Shown here one piece after another: positions 44,314-56,128 of a stretch of DNA of 64,000 bases; the first letter of the stretch is position 1; every line of letters starts with the position of its first letter. The position numbers and the translations under genes are program-made. Under the pieces are notes generated by a model. The model had not been told where the DNA came from. It ran no database searches and was given only the letters and a program-made list of their open reading frames with translations. The DNA comes from Sophora flavescens (lineage: Eukaryota > Streptophyta > Magnoliopsida > Fabales > Fabaceae): assembly GCA_030762895.1 (NCBI GenBank), contig CM061065.1, forward strand, positions 82,097,607 through 82,161,606, in the 5' to 3' direction.

Positions 44314-45615
44314 TTGACTGCTAAAAAATGAAGCAGAGTGAAACATAGAGCTATCAAAAATGCTGCCCCCGCCTCTGCCACTCAAAAAGAAAACCTAACC
44401 ACTTGGACTAATGAGGAGGCACAAGAAAAATACGAGAAAGAAACACTCAGCCGTAACCTCCACCAAGAAAAGGGGTTCAAATGTGGGAAGGTGTTGAACT
44501 GGGGGCTATTGCCAGAACTGGTGGAGGTGATAGAGGCACACCAATGGAAAATCTTTGCTGAGCATCAAGATGGTTTCTGCATCCAAATGGTAAGGGAGTT
44601 CTACGCGAACATCGTGTCTGATGCCCAAACCTTTGTGGTGATTAGAGGGGGAAAAGTGTCCTTTTCTGCCAAGACCATCAATCAACATCTTGGGCTGGAA
44701 GAGGTGGAGAATGAGTACCAACAGATCTTGAAGGGTGTGACAACAGCTAGGCTGCAACAGTTGAAGAAGGATTTAGACCTCCTTGGTGCAGAATTCATAC
44801 AGCAAGCTGAAGGCCAACTCAAGTTACCCCGATCCATGCTGCAGCCCCTGGCCAAAGTCTGGTACCATTTCCTCATATACTCCCTCTCCCCTTCTGCTCA
44901 TTTGGAGACATTTGACAAAGAACGCCTGATTCTACTCCATTGTATCATGAACAAAAAGAAAATTAATGTGGGGGCGATACTCAAGAATTAGATCTCTATC
45001 TGTGCCATGAAGCAGCAAGGCAACCTAATCCTCCCATGTCTTATCACTGATTTGTGTGTGGAGCAAGGAATATAGTACAACCCTGGAGAAGGGCTAGAGC
45101 CAAACAAAAGCCCCATTGACATCAACTACATCTTGAGGATGTACTCTAACTCAGAAAAAGCCAGTGCAAGTGGAAGCAAACCTCCAAAATCAGGCACCCC
45201 AGAGCAGCCGGATCGTTCTGGGATGCTAGAGCATAAAGTTGATCAACTGACTACCATGCTGCAGCAACACATACAGAAGGAGCAAGCTTTCTGGTAATTT
45301 TAATTTTACAAATGCCCGTGGGAGAAGCAGACCATGAAGATCGATAATTGGATGATTCACTCTCCCAGCCCCCAGTTCCCACAAGAGATTCTACCCCCCT
45401 TTGAAGAAGATGTCCCTGAAAAACCCTACAAAAATGTTTCTGACCCTGTTTCTGTAAACCCTGAGAAGTACAACAGTAACCTCAACCCTGACCACAACCC
45501 TGCCTCTGATGAAGATTGGATGGGTATTCCTCCATCTGAGCAGCAAGAAGATAATGTGGCCTTAGAGCCCAAAAAGAAGAAGTCTGCCTCTCAAGCCTCC
45601 CAACACCACCTATAA
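44314..45615 (+). pseudogene. Athila array, unit B: ORF with plant-transposon-protein-like domain
   Basis: The first codon is TTG at 44314 where unit C has ATG, and a TGA follows 5 codons later. Sequence is open at 44338-44991. The domain shows EVIEAHQWKIFAEHQDG, VREFYANIVSDAQTFVV, SAKTINQHLGLEEVEN and VWYHFLIYSL, which resemble the putative plant transposon protein domain (Pfam PF20167, from memory). After a TAG at 44989 the frame continues to a glutamine-rich end, and a final part (45334-45615) has a proline-rich, acidic tail. It stops TAA at 45613, overlapping the ATG of the next ORF (TAATG). This sits where an Athila Gag capsid is normally found. Confidence 0.7.
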
Positions 45616-46990
45616 TGACTGAAGAATTGGTGAATGAACAGATTTACAAGGCAGATGCTGTGTCGTGTGTATATTGTGGAGTATATCATCTGTTTGGAAA
45701 CTGCTCTACAAATCATGTCTCAGTTAATTGTGTAGGGAACAATAACTATAGAGGCAACAATTCATATGGCAATTTAGGATGGCGGCCATCACAGCATCCA
45801 AACTTGAAAAACTCCAACTTCAGTAACATACTGAATCCACCCCCTGGATACAATCACCGGCCTAGGCTGCAGCAACAACAGGTTCAGCAGAAAGCTCCAG
45901 AACCATCTCTAGAATCCATACTGAAGGCATTTATGACAGAAACAAAGACTGGAATGAGAAACTTAGAGACTCAAGTGGGACAGCTGGTTAGTGCAATCAA
46001 CTCAAGACAAAGTGGTACACTACCTGCATCAGCAGAAGATCCTAAAGCCTCAAGTTCAGGAGGAGGAAAAGAACAATGCAAGGCAATCCATTTGAGGAGT
46101 GGTAAAGATGTGGAAGTAGCTGAGCCAAAGAAGAAACAGAAGGTGAAAGGTTCAAAACTTGAGAAGTAAACAGCTAGAGAAGGAGATACTACAACAGAGC
46201 AACCTGCAGTGATTGAGAAAACACTCGATGCTGCAGCATCCCCTACTGTAGCCTAACTGATTCTAGAAAGACCTCTTCCACCTTTTCCTCAGAGATTGAA
46301 GAAGGCACACCAAGAAAAATAGTTCAATTAGTTCCTGGATGTGCTGAAGCAACTTCATATAAACATACCCTTGGTAGAGGCTCTGCAACAAATGCCCAAT
46401 TATACAAACTTCATGAATGATGTTCTTACTGAGAAGAGAAGATTTGGAGAATTTGAAACTATGGTCATGACTTAAGAGTGAAGTATGATGCGGCAAAACA
46501 AGGTGCCAATGAAGATGAAAGACTCTGGAAGTTTCACCATACCTTGTTCCATTGGAGATACTTACTATGGAAAATGACTAGGGAGCAAGCATCAACCTTA
46601 TGCCCATGTCAATTTTCAAGAAACTTGGAATTGGGGAAGGTCGGCATACTTCTGTCACACTCCAGCTGGCAGACAGATCTATTGCTTATCCAGAGGGAAA
46701 GATTGAAGATGCATTGATCGGAGTTGACAAATTTTTGTTCCCTGTGGACTTCGTCATTTTGGACTTTGAAGAAGATAGCGAAGTTCCTATTATTCTTGGG
46801 TGACCATTTTTGGAAACAGGGAAGACTTTAATTGTTGTACAGAAAGGAGAACTCACAATGAGGGTGAATGATCAGCAGTTCACTTTTAATGTTTTCAATG
46901 GCCTAAAGTATCCAGATGAAGGGATGGAGGAATGTTCCTTCATATGATCATTTGATGAGCTGGTGCAACAGCAATTCCTGAAGAATCAAT
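45615..46990 (+). pseudogene. Athila array, unit B: zinc-knuckle and protease ORF
   Basis: It starts at the ATG overlapping the previous stop. A CCHC-like knuckle is degenerate here: CVYCGVYHLFGNC. An asparagine-rich stretch, a coiled segment (FMTETKTGMRNLETQVGQL), the AIHLRSGKDVEVAEPKKKQK block and PLPPFPQRLKKAHQEK follow. Protease sequence continues after stops from about 46480 (KDSGSFTIPCSIGDTYYGK); the active-site region is out of frame, near 46580. The usual ILGRPFL block reads as IILG followed by a TGA at 46801. It would supply nucleocapsid and protease. Broken by many stops (46167, 46254, 46321, 46473). Confidence 0.82.
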
Positions 46991-48706
46991 CTGACTATGA
47001 CAATGCTGCAGCATCAGTGGAAGATGAAAAACTCCTCTGATGAAGAAGTTGGAAAATCCTTAAACAGTAAGGTTGTTCAACATGTGTGCACCAGAAAATT
47101 TGAATCATTGGAGGTAATTGATGATACTTTTAAAGATAACATTCCATCGATTGTTATACCTCCTTTTATTGAACTGAAAAAATTACCAAGTCATTTGAAA
47201 TATGCTTACCTTGGTGATAATAATACACTACCTGTGATAATATCTGCTTCACTGAACTGTTTCAAAGAGGAACAATTTCTAATTGCTCTAAAAAGGAACA
47301 AAAAAGTAATAGGTTGGAAAATAACATATATCAAGGGGATTAGTCCATCAATACTAATGCACGAAATTCTCTTGGAGGAAGGTTCAAAGAATAGCATTGA
47401 AAGTCAAAGAAGATTGAACCCAATCAAGAAGGAGGTGGTTAAGAAGGAGATCATTAAATGGCTGGATGTAGGGATTATTTATCCTATTTCAGACAGTGTG
47501 TGGGTAAGTCCAATCCAGTGTGTGCCTAAAAAGAGGGGTGTGACTGTCATCACCAATGAAAAGAATGAGATAAACCCCACAAGAACTGTGACTGGTTGGA
47601 GGATCTGCATGGATTATAGGAAATTGAACAAAACTACAAGAAAAGATCATTTCCCCATGCCATTCATTGATCAGATGTTGGATAGATTAGCTAGAAAGGA
47701 TTATTAGTGTTGTCTGGATGGCTATTCAGGGTATAACCAGATTGCTATAGCACCAGAAGATCAGGATAAAACAACTTTCACTTGTCCTTATGGCACATTT
47801 GCTTTCAGAAGAATGCCATTTGGCCTGTGTAATGCTCCAGCAACCTTCCAAAGATGTATGATGGCTGTATTCTCAGATATGATTGAGAAATCTATGGAAG
47901 TGTTTATGGATGATTTTTCAGCCTTTGTAGAAACCTTCCAAAGTTGTTTGTTGAACGTGGATTAGATACTTGACAGATATGAAGAAACCAATCTTATATT
48001 GAATTGGGAGAAGTGTCACTTCATGGTAACTGACGGAATTGTGCTGGGACATAGAATATCCATAAATGGTATTGAGGTGGATAAGGCAAAGGTTGAAGTT
48101 ATTGAAAAGCTACCTCCCCCCACATCAGTAAAAGGAATTAGAAGCTTCATGGGCCATGCTGGTTTCTACAGAAGATTTATAAAGGACTTCTCCAAGATCT
48201 CTAAGCCATTATGTCAATTGCTGGAGAATGATAGAGCTTTTGAATTCACAGCTGAATGTCTGAAGGCATTTAAACTCCTAAAGAATGCCCTCATCACTGC
48301 ACCTGCACCTATCATTGTTCCACTGAATTGGGAAAAGCCTTTTGAGCTCTTGTGTGATGCAAGTGACTTTGTTGTAGGAGCAGTATTGGGACAAAGGTAC
48401 AACAAGGTGTTGCACCCTGTCTATTATGCAAGCAAGTCCTTGATTGATGCTCAAATTAATTATACAACTACTGAGAAGGAATTACTGGCTGTAGTATTTG
48501 CCTTTGAGAAGTTTAGATCCTATCTTGTTGGAACAAAAGTGGTAGCCTATACTGACCACTCAGCCATCAAATACTTGATTGACAAGAAGGATGTTAAACC
48601 AAGGCTCATCAGACGGGTGCTATTGCTTCAAGAATTTGACTTGGTAATCATAGATAAGAAGGGGGTGGAGAATCAAGTTGCTGATCACCTTTCAAGGTTA
48701 CCATAG
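46991..48706 (+). pseudogene. Athila array, unit B: reverse transcriptase and RNase H
   Basis: Open at 46997-47707 with LKKLPSHLKYAYLGDNNTLP, SQRRLNPIKKEVVKKEIIKW, ISDSVWVSPIQCVPKK and GWRICMDYRKLNKTTRKDHF. A TAG at 47705 follows RKDY. The catalytic region (MDDFSAF, where Athila often has VFMDDFS rather than YVDD) is near 47905. After a TAG at 47963 the frame is open again at 47999-48706 with NWEKCHFMV, GHAGFYRRFIKDFSKISKPL and a complete-looking RNase H ending ENQVADHLSRLP. It is the best preserved RT/RNase H of the array, yet not intact. Confidence 0.92.
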
Positions 48707-50073
48707 GATGTTGCAGCATCCAGGGGAATAGCCATTGATGAGTCCTTCCCTGATGAACAACTGCTAGCAATGCAAGATGCTGCAACACCATGGTATGCTG
48801 ATCTGGTTAACTTTTTGGCTCGTGGTGTGGTTCCTCTAGACATGAATTCTCAGCAAAAGAGGAGATTTTTTCCATGAAGCAAAAAAGTATATCTGGGATG
48901 AGCCATACCTATACAAGATGTGCCCAGACAACTTGAATACAAGATGCGTTGCAGATGAAGAATTCGAGGATATACTGAATTAGTGCCATGCTGCAGCATA
49001 TGGTGGACACTTTGGTGACATGAGAACTGCTCCAAGGTGCTCCAATCAGGTTTATTCTGGCTTACTCTATTTAGATATGCACATGAATTTGTTAAATACT
49101 GTGATAGGTGCCAAAGGGTAGGGAATTTGTCTAACAAAAATGAGATGCCCCTCAACACTATTTTAGAAATTGAACTTTTTGATGTATGGGGTATTGACTT
49201 TATGGGACCATTTCCCCCTTCCTTTGGCAACCTCTACATTCTGGTGGCGGTTGATTATGTGTCTAAATGGGTGGAGGCTGTGGCAACAATCAAAACGATG
49301 CTTGGGTGGTAACAAAGTTTTTACAGTTTTTTTTTTTTTAGATTTGGAACCCCTAGAGCTATCATTAGTGATGAAGGTACCCATTTTTACAACCAAGTTT
49401 TCTCACAATTACTTGCAAAATATGGGGTTAAGCATAAAGTAGCCACAACCTACCATCCCCAAACTAATGGTCAAGCTGAGTTGTCCAACAGGGAAATCAA
49501 AAGAATTATGGAAAAGATGGTCAACCCAAGTAGGAAGGATTGGTCTTCACATCTGGATGAGGCCCTGTGGGCTTATAGGACTGCATTCAAAACTCCTTTG
49601 GGGTTGTCCCCATATAGAATGGTGTATAGGAAAGCTTGCCATTTGCCCCTGGAGTTACAGCACAAGGCTTTCTGGGCAAGAAAGAAACTGAATTTTGATC
49701 TTCAGTCTGTTGGAGTTGCACGTTTGCTGCAGCTTAATGAACTCGAAGTGCACAGACTGTTTTCCTATGAAAATGCTGAAGCATACAAGAAAAAACTAAA
49801 GCTTGGCATGATAATAAGATCCATCATAGATCCTTTCATGAAGGAGAACATGTGTTGCTGTTCAATTCAAGACTGAAGCTTTTTCCAGTCAAGCTAAAGT
49901 CAAGGTGGTCTGGTCCATTCAAAGTTGTAATAGTCTATCCACATGGAGCTGTAGATTTGCTAGAAGCTACAAGTGGCAGGGAATTCAAGGTTAATGGCCA
50001 GAGAATCAAGCATTATTTTGGTGAGCCTATAGACAGAATGAAAGTCACCACCACCCTTGATGTCACAGAATGA
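48707..50073 (+). pseudogene. Athila array, unit B: integrase
   Basis: The integrase continues with FDVWGIDFMGPFPPSF, VDYVSKWVEAVATIK, then a frame break with a T run at about 49325, GTPRAIISDEGTHFYN near 49345-49395 and TYHPQTNGQAELSNREIKR. A further break is at about 49800, then FNSRLKLFPVKLKSRWSGPFKV to the TGA at 50071-50073. The catalytic Asp, Asp and Glu are visible in pieces, and the finger is damaged near 48980-49030. It would insert the DNA copy, but the several frame breaks rule that out. Confidence 0.9.
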
Positions 50074-50674
50074 TGTTTTAACATGGTCTGGCTGAGGACC
50101 TGATAAACCAAGCACTCATGGGTGGCAGCCCATCAATAAAGAGCATTTAGTTTGTTGAATAATGAAGCAGCAATGGAGAAAGAAGTGAGTTCATGCTGCA
50201 CCTTAAGCATGATAATGGGTTGTTCTAGAGCAATTCTGCATCATGCTCCCAATATGCTAAGAACGGAAAAAGGGAAAAATCTTTTGGTTAGACACTAACT
50301 GCTGACAAAAGTCCAAGGTGGGGCCATTTCAAGTTTTGTCTGTTGTGGGAAAAGTGTCAGTTGGGCAGTTTTTGAAATATTTTGAAAAAGATTTAATGAG
50401 AATGGGATGTGGAGATAGAAGATCACGATCTCCCATGATCAACCCCCAACCACATGATTTTCTTTTCTCTCTCCTCGTTATTCCCCTCTTTCCCCACGTC
50501 TACCACCCACAACACCCAATCCATCCCTCCCTCCTGACATATTAAATAGCCCACGCCTCACTCTTCCACTCACCCACTACACACTAATAAACTTTTCTTT
50601 CTTCTCCTTCAAACCGTAAAGCCCTAGCATCAAAACTCTTCCTTTCCTTCTTTAACCCAACCCACATACCCACC
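50074..50674 (+). other. Spacer between Athila units B and C (about 600 bp)
   Basis: It matches 43714-44313: AATAAAGAGC near 50137, TATA-like ATTAAATAGCCC near 50543, then a leader rich in C and T to the ATG at 50675. Again no LTR, primer site or polypurine tract. The poly(A)-like signal precedes the TATA-like box, the order seen between neighbouring genes and the reverse of that inside an LTR. Confidence 0.7.
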
Positions 50675-51974
50675 ATGACTGCTAAAAAAGGAAGCATAGT
50701 GAAACACAGAGCTATCAAAAATGATACCCCTGCCTCTGACACTCAAAAAGAAAACCTAACCACTTGGACCAGTGAGGAGGCACAAGAAAAATACGAGAAA
50801 GATAAACTCAGCCATAACCTCCACTAAGAAAAGGGGTTCAAATATGTTAAGGGGGTGAGCGGTGGCTATTGCAAAAGCGGTGGAGGTGATAGAGGCACTC
50901 CAGTGGAAAATCTTTGTCGAGCATCAATATGGTTTATGCACCCAAATGGTATGGGAGTTCTACGCGAACATCGAGTGTGATACCCAAACCTTTGTGGTGA
51001 TCAGAGGGGGGAAAGTGTGTTTTCTGCCAAGACCATCAATCAACATCTTGGGCTGGAAGAGGTGGAGAATGAGTACCAACAGATCTTGAAGGGTGTGACA
51101 ACAGCTAGGCTGCAGCAGATGAAGAATGATTTAGCCCTCCCTAGTCCAGAATTCATACAGCAAGCTAAAGGCCAACTCAAGTTACCCCGATCCATGCTGC
51201 AGCCCCTGGCCATAGTCTGGTACCATTACCTCATATACTCACTCTCCCATACTGCTTATTTGGAGACAGTGAACAAAGAATACCTGGTTCTACTCCATTG
51301 TATCTTGAACAAAAAAGAAAATTAATGTGGGGAAGATACTCAAGAATCATATCTCCATTTGTGCCATGAAGCAGCAAGGCAACCTAATCCTACCTTGTCT
51401 TATCACTGATCTGTGTCTGGAGCAAGGAATAGAGTATAACCCAGGAGAAGGGCTAGAGCCAAACAAAGGCCCCATTAACATGAACTGCATTTTGAAGATG
51501 TACTCCAACTCAGAAAAAGCTAGTGCAACTGGAAGCAAACTTCCCAAATCAAGCACCCCATAGCAGTCGGATCGCTCTGGGATCCTAGGGCAGAAGGTTG
51601 ATCAACTGACCACCATGCTACAGCAACACATACAGAATGAGCAATCTTTTTGGTAATTATACTTTTTCAAATGCCAGTGGAAGAAGCAGACCATGAATAT
51701 CAATAATTGGAAGCTTGTGACTCCCATCCCCCAGTTCCCACAAGAGATTCTACCCCCCTTTGAAGAAGATGTCCTTGAAACACCCTACAAAAATGTTTCT
51801 GACCATGTTTCTGTAAACCCTGAGAAGCACAATAGGAACCTCAACCCTGCCCACAGCTCTGCCTCTGATGAAGACTGGATGGGTATTCCTCCATCTGAAA
51901 AGCAAGAAGATAATGTGGCCTCTGAGCCCAAAAAGAAGAACTCTGCCTCTCAAGCCTCCCAGCACCACCTATAA
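50675..51974 (+). pseudogene. Athila array, unit C: ORF with plant-transposon-protein-like domain
   Basis: This copy keeps the ATG (ACCATGACTGCTAAAAAAGG, 50672 onward), which fixes the N-terminus. A TAA at 50826 and a frame break near 50850 follow. The domain is recognisable in 50862-51325: VEVIEALQWKIFVEHQ, VWEFYANIECDTQTFVV, SAKTINQHLGLEEVEN, VWYHYLIYSLSHT. 51327-51563 and 51693-51974 continue with FEEDVLETPYKNVSD and the tail SASQASQHHL. The stop again overlaps the next ATG as TAATG at 51972-51976. Confidence 0.7.
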
Positions 51975-52386
51975 TGACTGAAGAAATGGTGAATGAACAG
52001 ATTTACAAGGCAGATGCTGTGTCGTGTGTATATTGTTTAGGAGATCATCTGTTTGAAAACTGCTCTACAAATCCTTCCTCAGTTAATTTTGTAGGGAACA
52101 TTAACTACATAGGCAACAATTCATATGGCAATTCAGGATGGCAGCGATCACAGCATCCAAACTTGAAATACTCCAACTTCAGTAACACACTGAATCCATC
52201 CCCAGGACACAATCAGCAGCTTAGGCAGTAGCAACAATAGGTTCAGCAGAAATCTCTAGAACCATCTCTAGAATCCATAATGAAAGCATTTATGACAGAA
52301 ACAAAGGTTGGAATGAGAAACTTAGAGGCTCAAGTGGGACAACTGGCTAGTGCAATCAACTCAAGACAAAGTGGTACACTACCTGC

Positions 52387-53753
52387 TGTTGAGTCACCGT
52401 CAAGTGTACCGGGTCATCGCAAGTAATAAAAACACGGTAAGAATTTACCGAGGTCGAACACAAGGATTGGGCTACCAATTCTACCAATTCGCGATAAATT
52501 CGATAAGTTTGGCCAAGTAACAGCAAGTGGTTGGAGAGAGAGAATAGTATCGCAAGTCAATTCGAAATTCAAATAGAGAATGATTAATTAAATCTGGAAT
52601 TTAAAACATCTAAGGTCACAAATCCACCTACCCAATCATGCATAGTACCTAAGTGATGATGATTCTTCCCTAGGTTCAATTACAATGTCAACCAGGGCCC
52701 CCAAATTCTCCTAAATCCACTGTCGTGCTCAATAGGACGTATTCAATGATTGGATTAATTACTTGCTAGGTCTCATAACCCAATCATCAAACTCTATTAA
52801 ATCCGGTTCCTATAAGGTTGCACCGATCTCCTATTCACTCTCGTGCAATATTCGATCGATGATCCCAATTCAAGTTCTAAACGTGAATCACCTACTAAGC
52901 CTCAACACTTTAACTAGTCAATCACGCATGCATATGATCAACGCAATAAAATCAGAATTGGAAAATAAGAATTGAGATAAGGGAGAGAAACATACATCAC
53001 ATGGAATCTACAGCGTCATGGGTGGTTTCATTGATTCCTTAGACAAGGGGATTAGTTCCTGATGATTGTAACAACGCACAAACAATCGGAAGAAATCATA
53101 ATCGTCAAATAAAAAGGAAAATAGGGAGACGCAGCTCCAGAGCAACAAGGATTCGTAACAAACAAAACTGATCTAACAAGTGGTAAAAACTGGGATTCTT
53201 TTTCTGATCTGAAACAGCCTATAAATAGGGATTCTGGTTCTCGCCCGCTCGCGGGGCGAGCAAGCTCTCGCGAGGCGAAATTTAGTTTTGGCTCCATCCT
53301 GAGTTTAAATGCTCGCGAGGCGAACTGTGATTCGCGAGGCGAGACCGAAAGGATGACTTCTCTGGAACAGTCAGGTCTTCAGGCTCGCGAGGCGAGTGGT
53401 ATCTTCGCGGGGCGAGACAGAAAGGATGACTGTTGCTGCACAGCTGGTCTTCAGGCTCGCGAGGCGAGCCTCCTCTCACGGGGCGAATATCTCCAAAATT
53501 GTTTTTCCACTATTTTCTTCATTTTCCTTGACTCTCAGAGCTTCACTTTCAACCTGAAACAATAAAAAGGAAACAAAAAGCGTAATTCTACTCAAAATAA
53601 ACAAAAAACTACTAAAAATACCTAAAACGAGTCAAAGTCTAACTTAGGAACAAAACAAGGCCAATTTGGGCGAAAACGAGATTGAACTCGAATAATTAGC
53701 ACATAAACCATAGTATTACTAGTTATAAAACTAGATAAGCCATAGGCTTATCA
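52387..53753 (-). mobile_element. Solo LTR of an Athila-related family (1.37 kb)
   Basis: It starts TGTTGAGTCACC and ends GGCTTATCA, with flanks CCTGC (52382-52386) and CTTGC (53754-53758), a target duplication with one change. The start shares CAAGTGTACCGG and AAGTAATAAAA with the LTR at 56129, so the two families are related, and the orientation is inferred as minus from that. A TATA-like CCTATAAATAGGG at 53217-53230 is followed at 53240-53490 by GC-rich palindromic modules (CTCGCGAGGCGAG and variants). No coding sequence is supported. It interrupts unit C. Confidence 0.88.
53240..53490. repeat. GC-rich palindromic modules in the solo LTR
   Basis: Seven or so copies of a motif built on the palindrome CTCGCGAG followed by GCGAG, or CGCGGGGCGAG, arranged in pairs 20-30 bp apart. 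A longer unit (GGTCTTCAGGCTCGCGAGGC) repeats at about 53383 and 53446. The surrounding LTR is AT-rich, so the modules stand out. Confidence 0.85.
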
Positions 53754-54685
53754 CTTGCATCAACAAAAGATCCTAAAGCCTCAACTTCTGGAGGAGGAAA
53801 AGAACAATGCAAGGTAATCCATTTGAGGAATGGTAAAGATGTGGAAGTAGCTGAGCAAAAGAAGAAACAGAAGGTGCAAGGCTCAGAACCTGAGAAGCAA
53901 ACAGCCAGAGAAGGAGATGCTACAACAGAGCAACCTGCAGTGATTGAGAAAACACCCGATGCTGCAGTATCCCCTACTGTACCCAAACTGATTCCAGAAA
54001 GACCTCTTCCAACTTTTCCTCAAAGATTGAAGAAGGCACACCAAGAAAAATAGTTCAATAAGTTCCTGGATAAGCTGAAACAACTTCATATCAACATACC
54101 CTTGGTAGAGGCTCTGCAACAAATGCCCAATTATACAAACTTCATGAAAGATGTGCTCACTAAGAAGAGAAGAGTTGGAGAATTTGAAACCGTGGCCATG
54201 ACTAAAGAGTGCAGTATGATGCTACAAAACAAGGTGCCAAGGAAGATGAAAGACCCTGGAAGTTTCACCATACCTTGTTCCATTGGAGATACTTACTATG
54301 GAAAAGCCTTATATGACTTGGGAGAAAGCATCGACCTTATGCCCATATAAATTTTCAAGAAACTGGGAATTGGGGAAGCTCGGCCTACTTCTGTCACACT
54401 CTAGCTGGCAGACACATCTATTGCTTATCCAGAGGGAAAGATTGATGATGTATTGATCAGAGTTTACAAATTTGTGTTCCCAGTGGACTTCATCATTTTG
54501 GACTTTGAAGTAGATAGGGAAGTTCTTATTATTCTTGGGTGACCATTTTTGGCAACAGGGAAGACGTTGATTGATGTGCAGAAAGGAGAACTCACAATGA
54601 AGGTGAATGATCAGCAGGTCACTTTTAATGTTTTCAATGGCCTAAAGTATCCAGATGAAGGGATGGAGGAATGTTCCTTCATATA

Positions 54686-56128
54686 ATCATTTGATGAGCT
54701 GGTGCAATGGCAATTCCGAAAGAATCAATCTGACCATGACAATGCTGCAGCATCAGTGGAAGTTGAAAACTCATCTGATGAAGAAGTTGGAGAATCCTTC
54801 GACTGTAAGGTTGTTCAACCTGTGTGCACCAGAAAATATGAATCATTGGAGGTAATTGAAGATACTTTTATAGATAACATTCCATCGATTGTTAAACCTC
54901 CTTTTCTTGAACTGAAAAAATTACCAAGTCATTTGAAATATGCTTACCTTGGTGATAATAATACACTACCTGTGATAATATCTGCTTCACTGAACTGTTT
55001 CCAAGAGGAACAATTTCTAACAGATCTAAAAAGGTACAAAAAAGTAATAGGTTTGCAAATAGCCGATATCAAGGGGATTAGTCCATCAATACGCTTGCAC
55101 AAAATTCTCTTGGAGAAAGGTTCAAAGAATAGCATTGAAAGTCAAAGAAGATTGAACCCAATCATGAAGGAGGTGGTTAAGAAGGAGATCATTAAATGGC
55201 TGGATGCAGGGATTATTTATCCTATTTCAGACAGTGTGTGGGTAAGTCCAATCCAGTGTGTGCCGAAAAAGGGGGGTGTGCATGGATTACAGGAAATTGA
55301 TCAAAGCTACAAGAAAAGATCATTTCCCCTTGCCATTCATTAATCAGATGTTGGACAGATTAGCTAGAAAGGATTATTACTGTTTTCTGGATGGCTATTC
55401 AGGGTATAACCAGATTGCTATAGCACCATAAGATCGGGAGAAAACAACTTTCACTTGTCCTTATGGCACATTTGCTTTTAGAAGAATGCCATTTGTCCTG
55501 TGTAATGCTCCAACAACCTTCCAAAGATGTATGATGGCTGTATTCTCATATATGATTGAGAAATCTATGGAAGTGTTTATGGATGATTTTTCAGCCTTTG
55601 GAGAAACCTTCCAAAGTTGTTTGTTGAACCTGGAGCAGATACATGACAAATGTGAAGAAACCAATCTTATATTGAATTGGGAGAAGTGTCACTTCATGGT
55701 AACAAACGGAATTGTGCTGGGACATAGAATCTCCATAAATGGTATTGAGGTGGGTAAGGCAAAGGTTGAAGTTATTGAAAAGCTACCTCCCCCCACATCA
55801 GTAAAAGGAATTAAAAGCTTCTTGGGCCATGCTGGTTTCTACAGAAGATTTATCAAGGACTTCTCCAAGATCTCTAAGCCAGTGTCAGTTGCTGGAGCAT
55901 GATAGAGCTTTTGAATTCACAGCTGAATGTCCGAAGGCATTTGAACTCCTAAAGAATGCCCTCATCACTGTACATATCATTTTTCCACCGGATTGGGAGA
56001 AGCCTTTTGAGCTCATGTGTGATGCAAGATGATGTAGGAACAGTATTGGGACAAAGGTACAACAAGGTGCTGCACCCTATCTATTATGGAAGCAAGTCCT
56101 TGATTGATGCTCAAATTAATTATACAAC
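54686..56128 (+). pseudogene. Athila array, unit C: reverse transcriptase and RNase H start
   Basis: Open at 54702-55343 with LKKLPSHLKYAYLGDNNTLP, RRLNPIMKEVVKKEIIKWLD and WVSPIQCVPKKGGVHGL, then a frame break around 55275. The rest of the RT (55486-55902) shows FVLCNAPTTFQRCM, VFMDDFSAFGETF and KCHFMVTNGIVLGHRIS, to GHAGFYRRFIKDFSKISKP. A one-base loss near 55883 shifts the frame. RNase H begins (ELLKNALITV, ELMCDA) but has lost several codons around 56030. It ends at 56128 where the non-autonomous element is inserted and continues at 63409. Confidence 0.9.

Larger units (their letters stand above)
51974..54685 (+). pseudogene. Athila array, unit C: zinc-knuckle/protease ORF, split by a solo LTR
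   Basis: It starts at the overlapping ATG and shows the knuckle CVYCLGDHLFENC (C-X2-C-X4-H-X4-C), better kept than in unit B. The frame stops at 52229 and 52238, and it is interrupted by the solo LTR at 52387-53753. It resumes with EQKKKQKVQGSEPEKQ, RPLPTFPQRLKKAHQEK and the protease domain (DPGSFTIPCSIGDTYYGKALYDLGESIDLMPI, shown here in two parts: up to YYGKA, and ALYDLGESIDLMPI near 54307-54348). The catalytic motif is DLGES where Athila has DLGAS. A stop follows at 54348. The removed-insertion join is clean apart from the target duplication. Confidence 0.85.

Noticed and set aside
53353..53565. Plus ORF of 70 codons with repeated GLQAREAS
   Set aside because: The repeated peptide is a translation of the palindromic DNA modules of the solo LTR.
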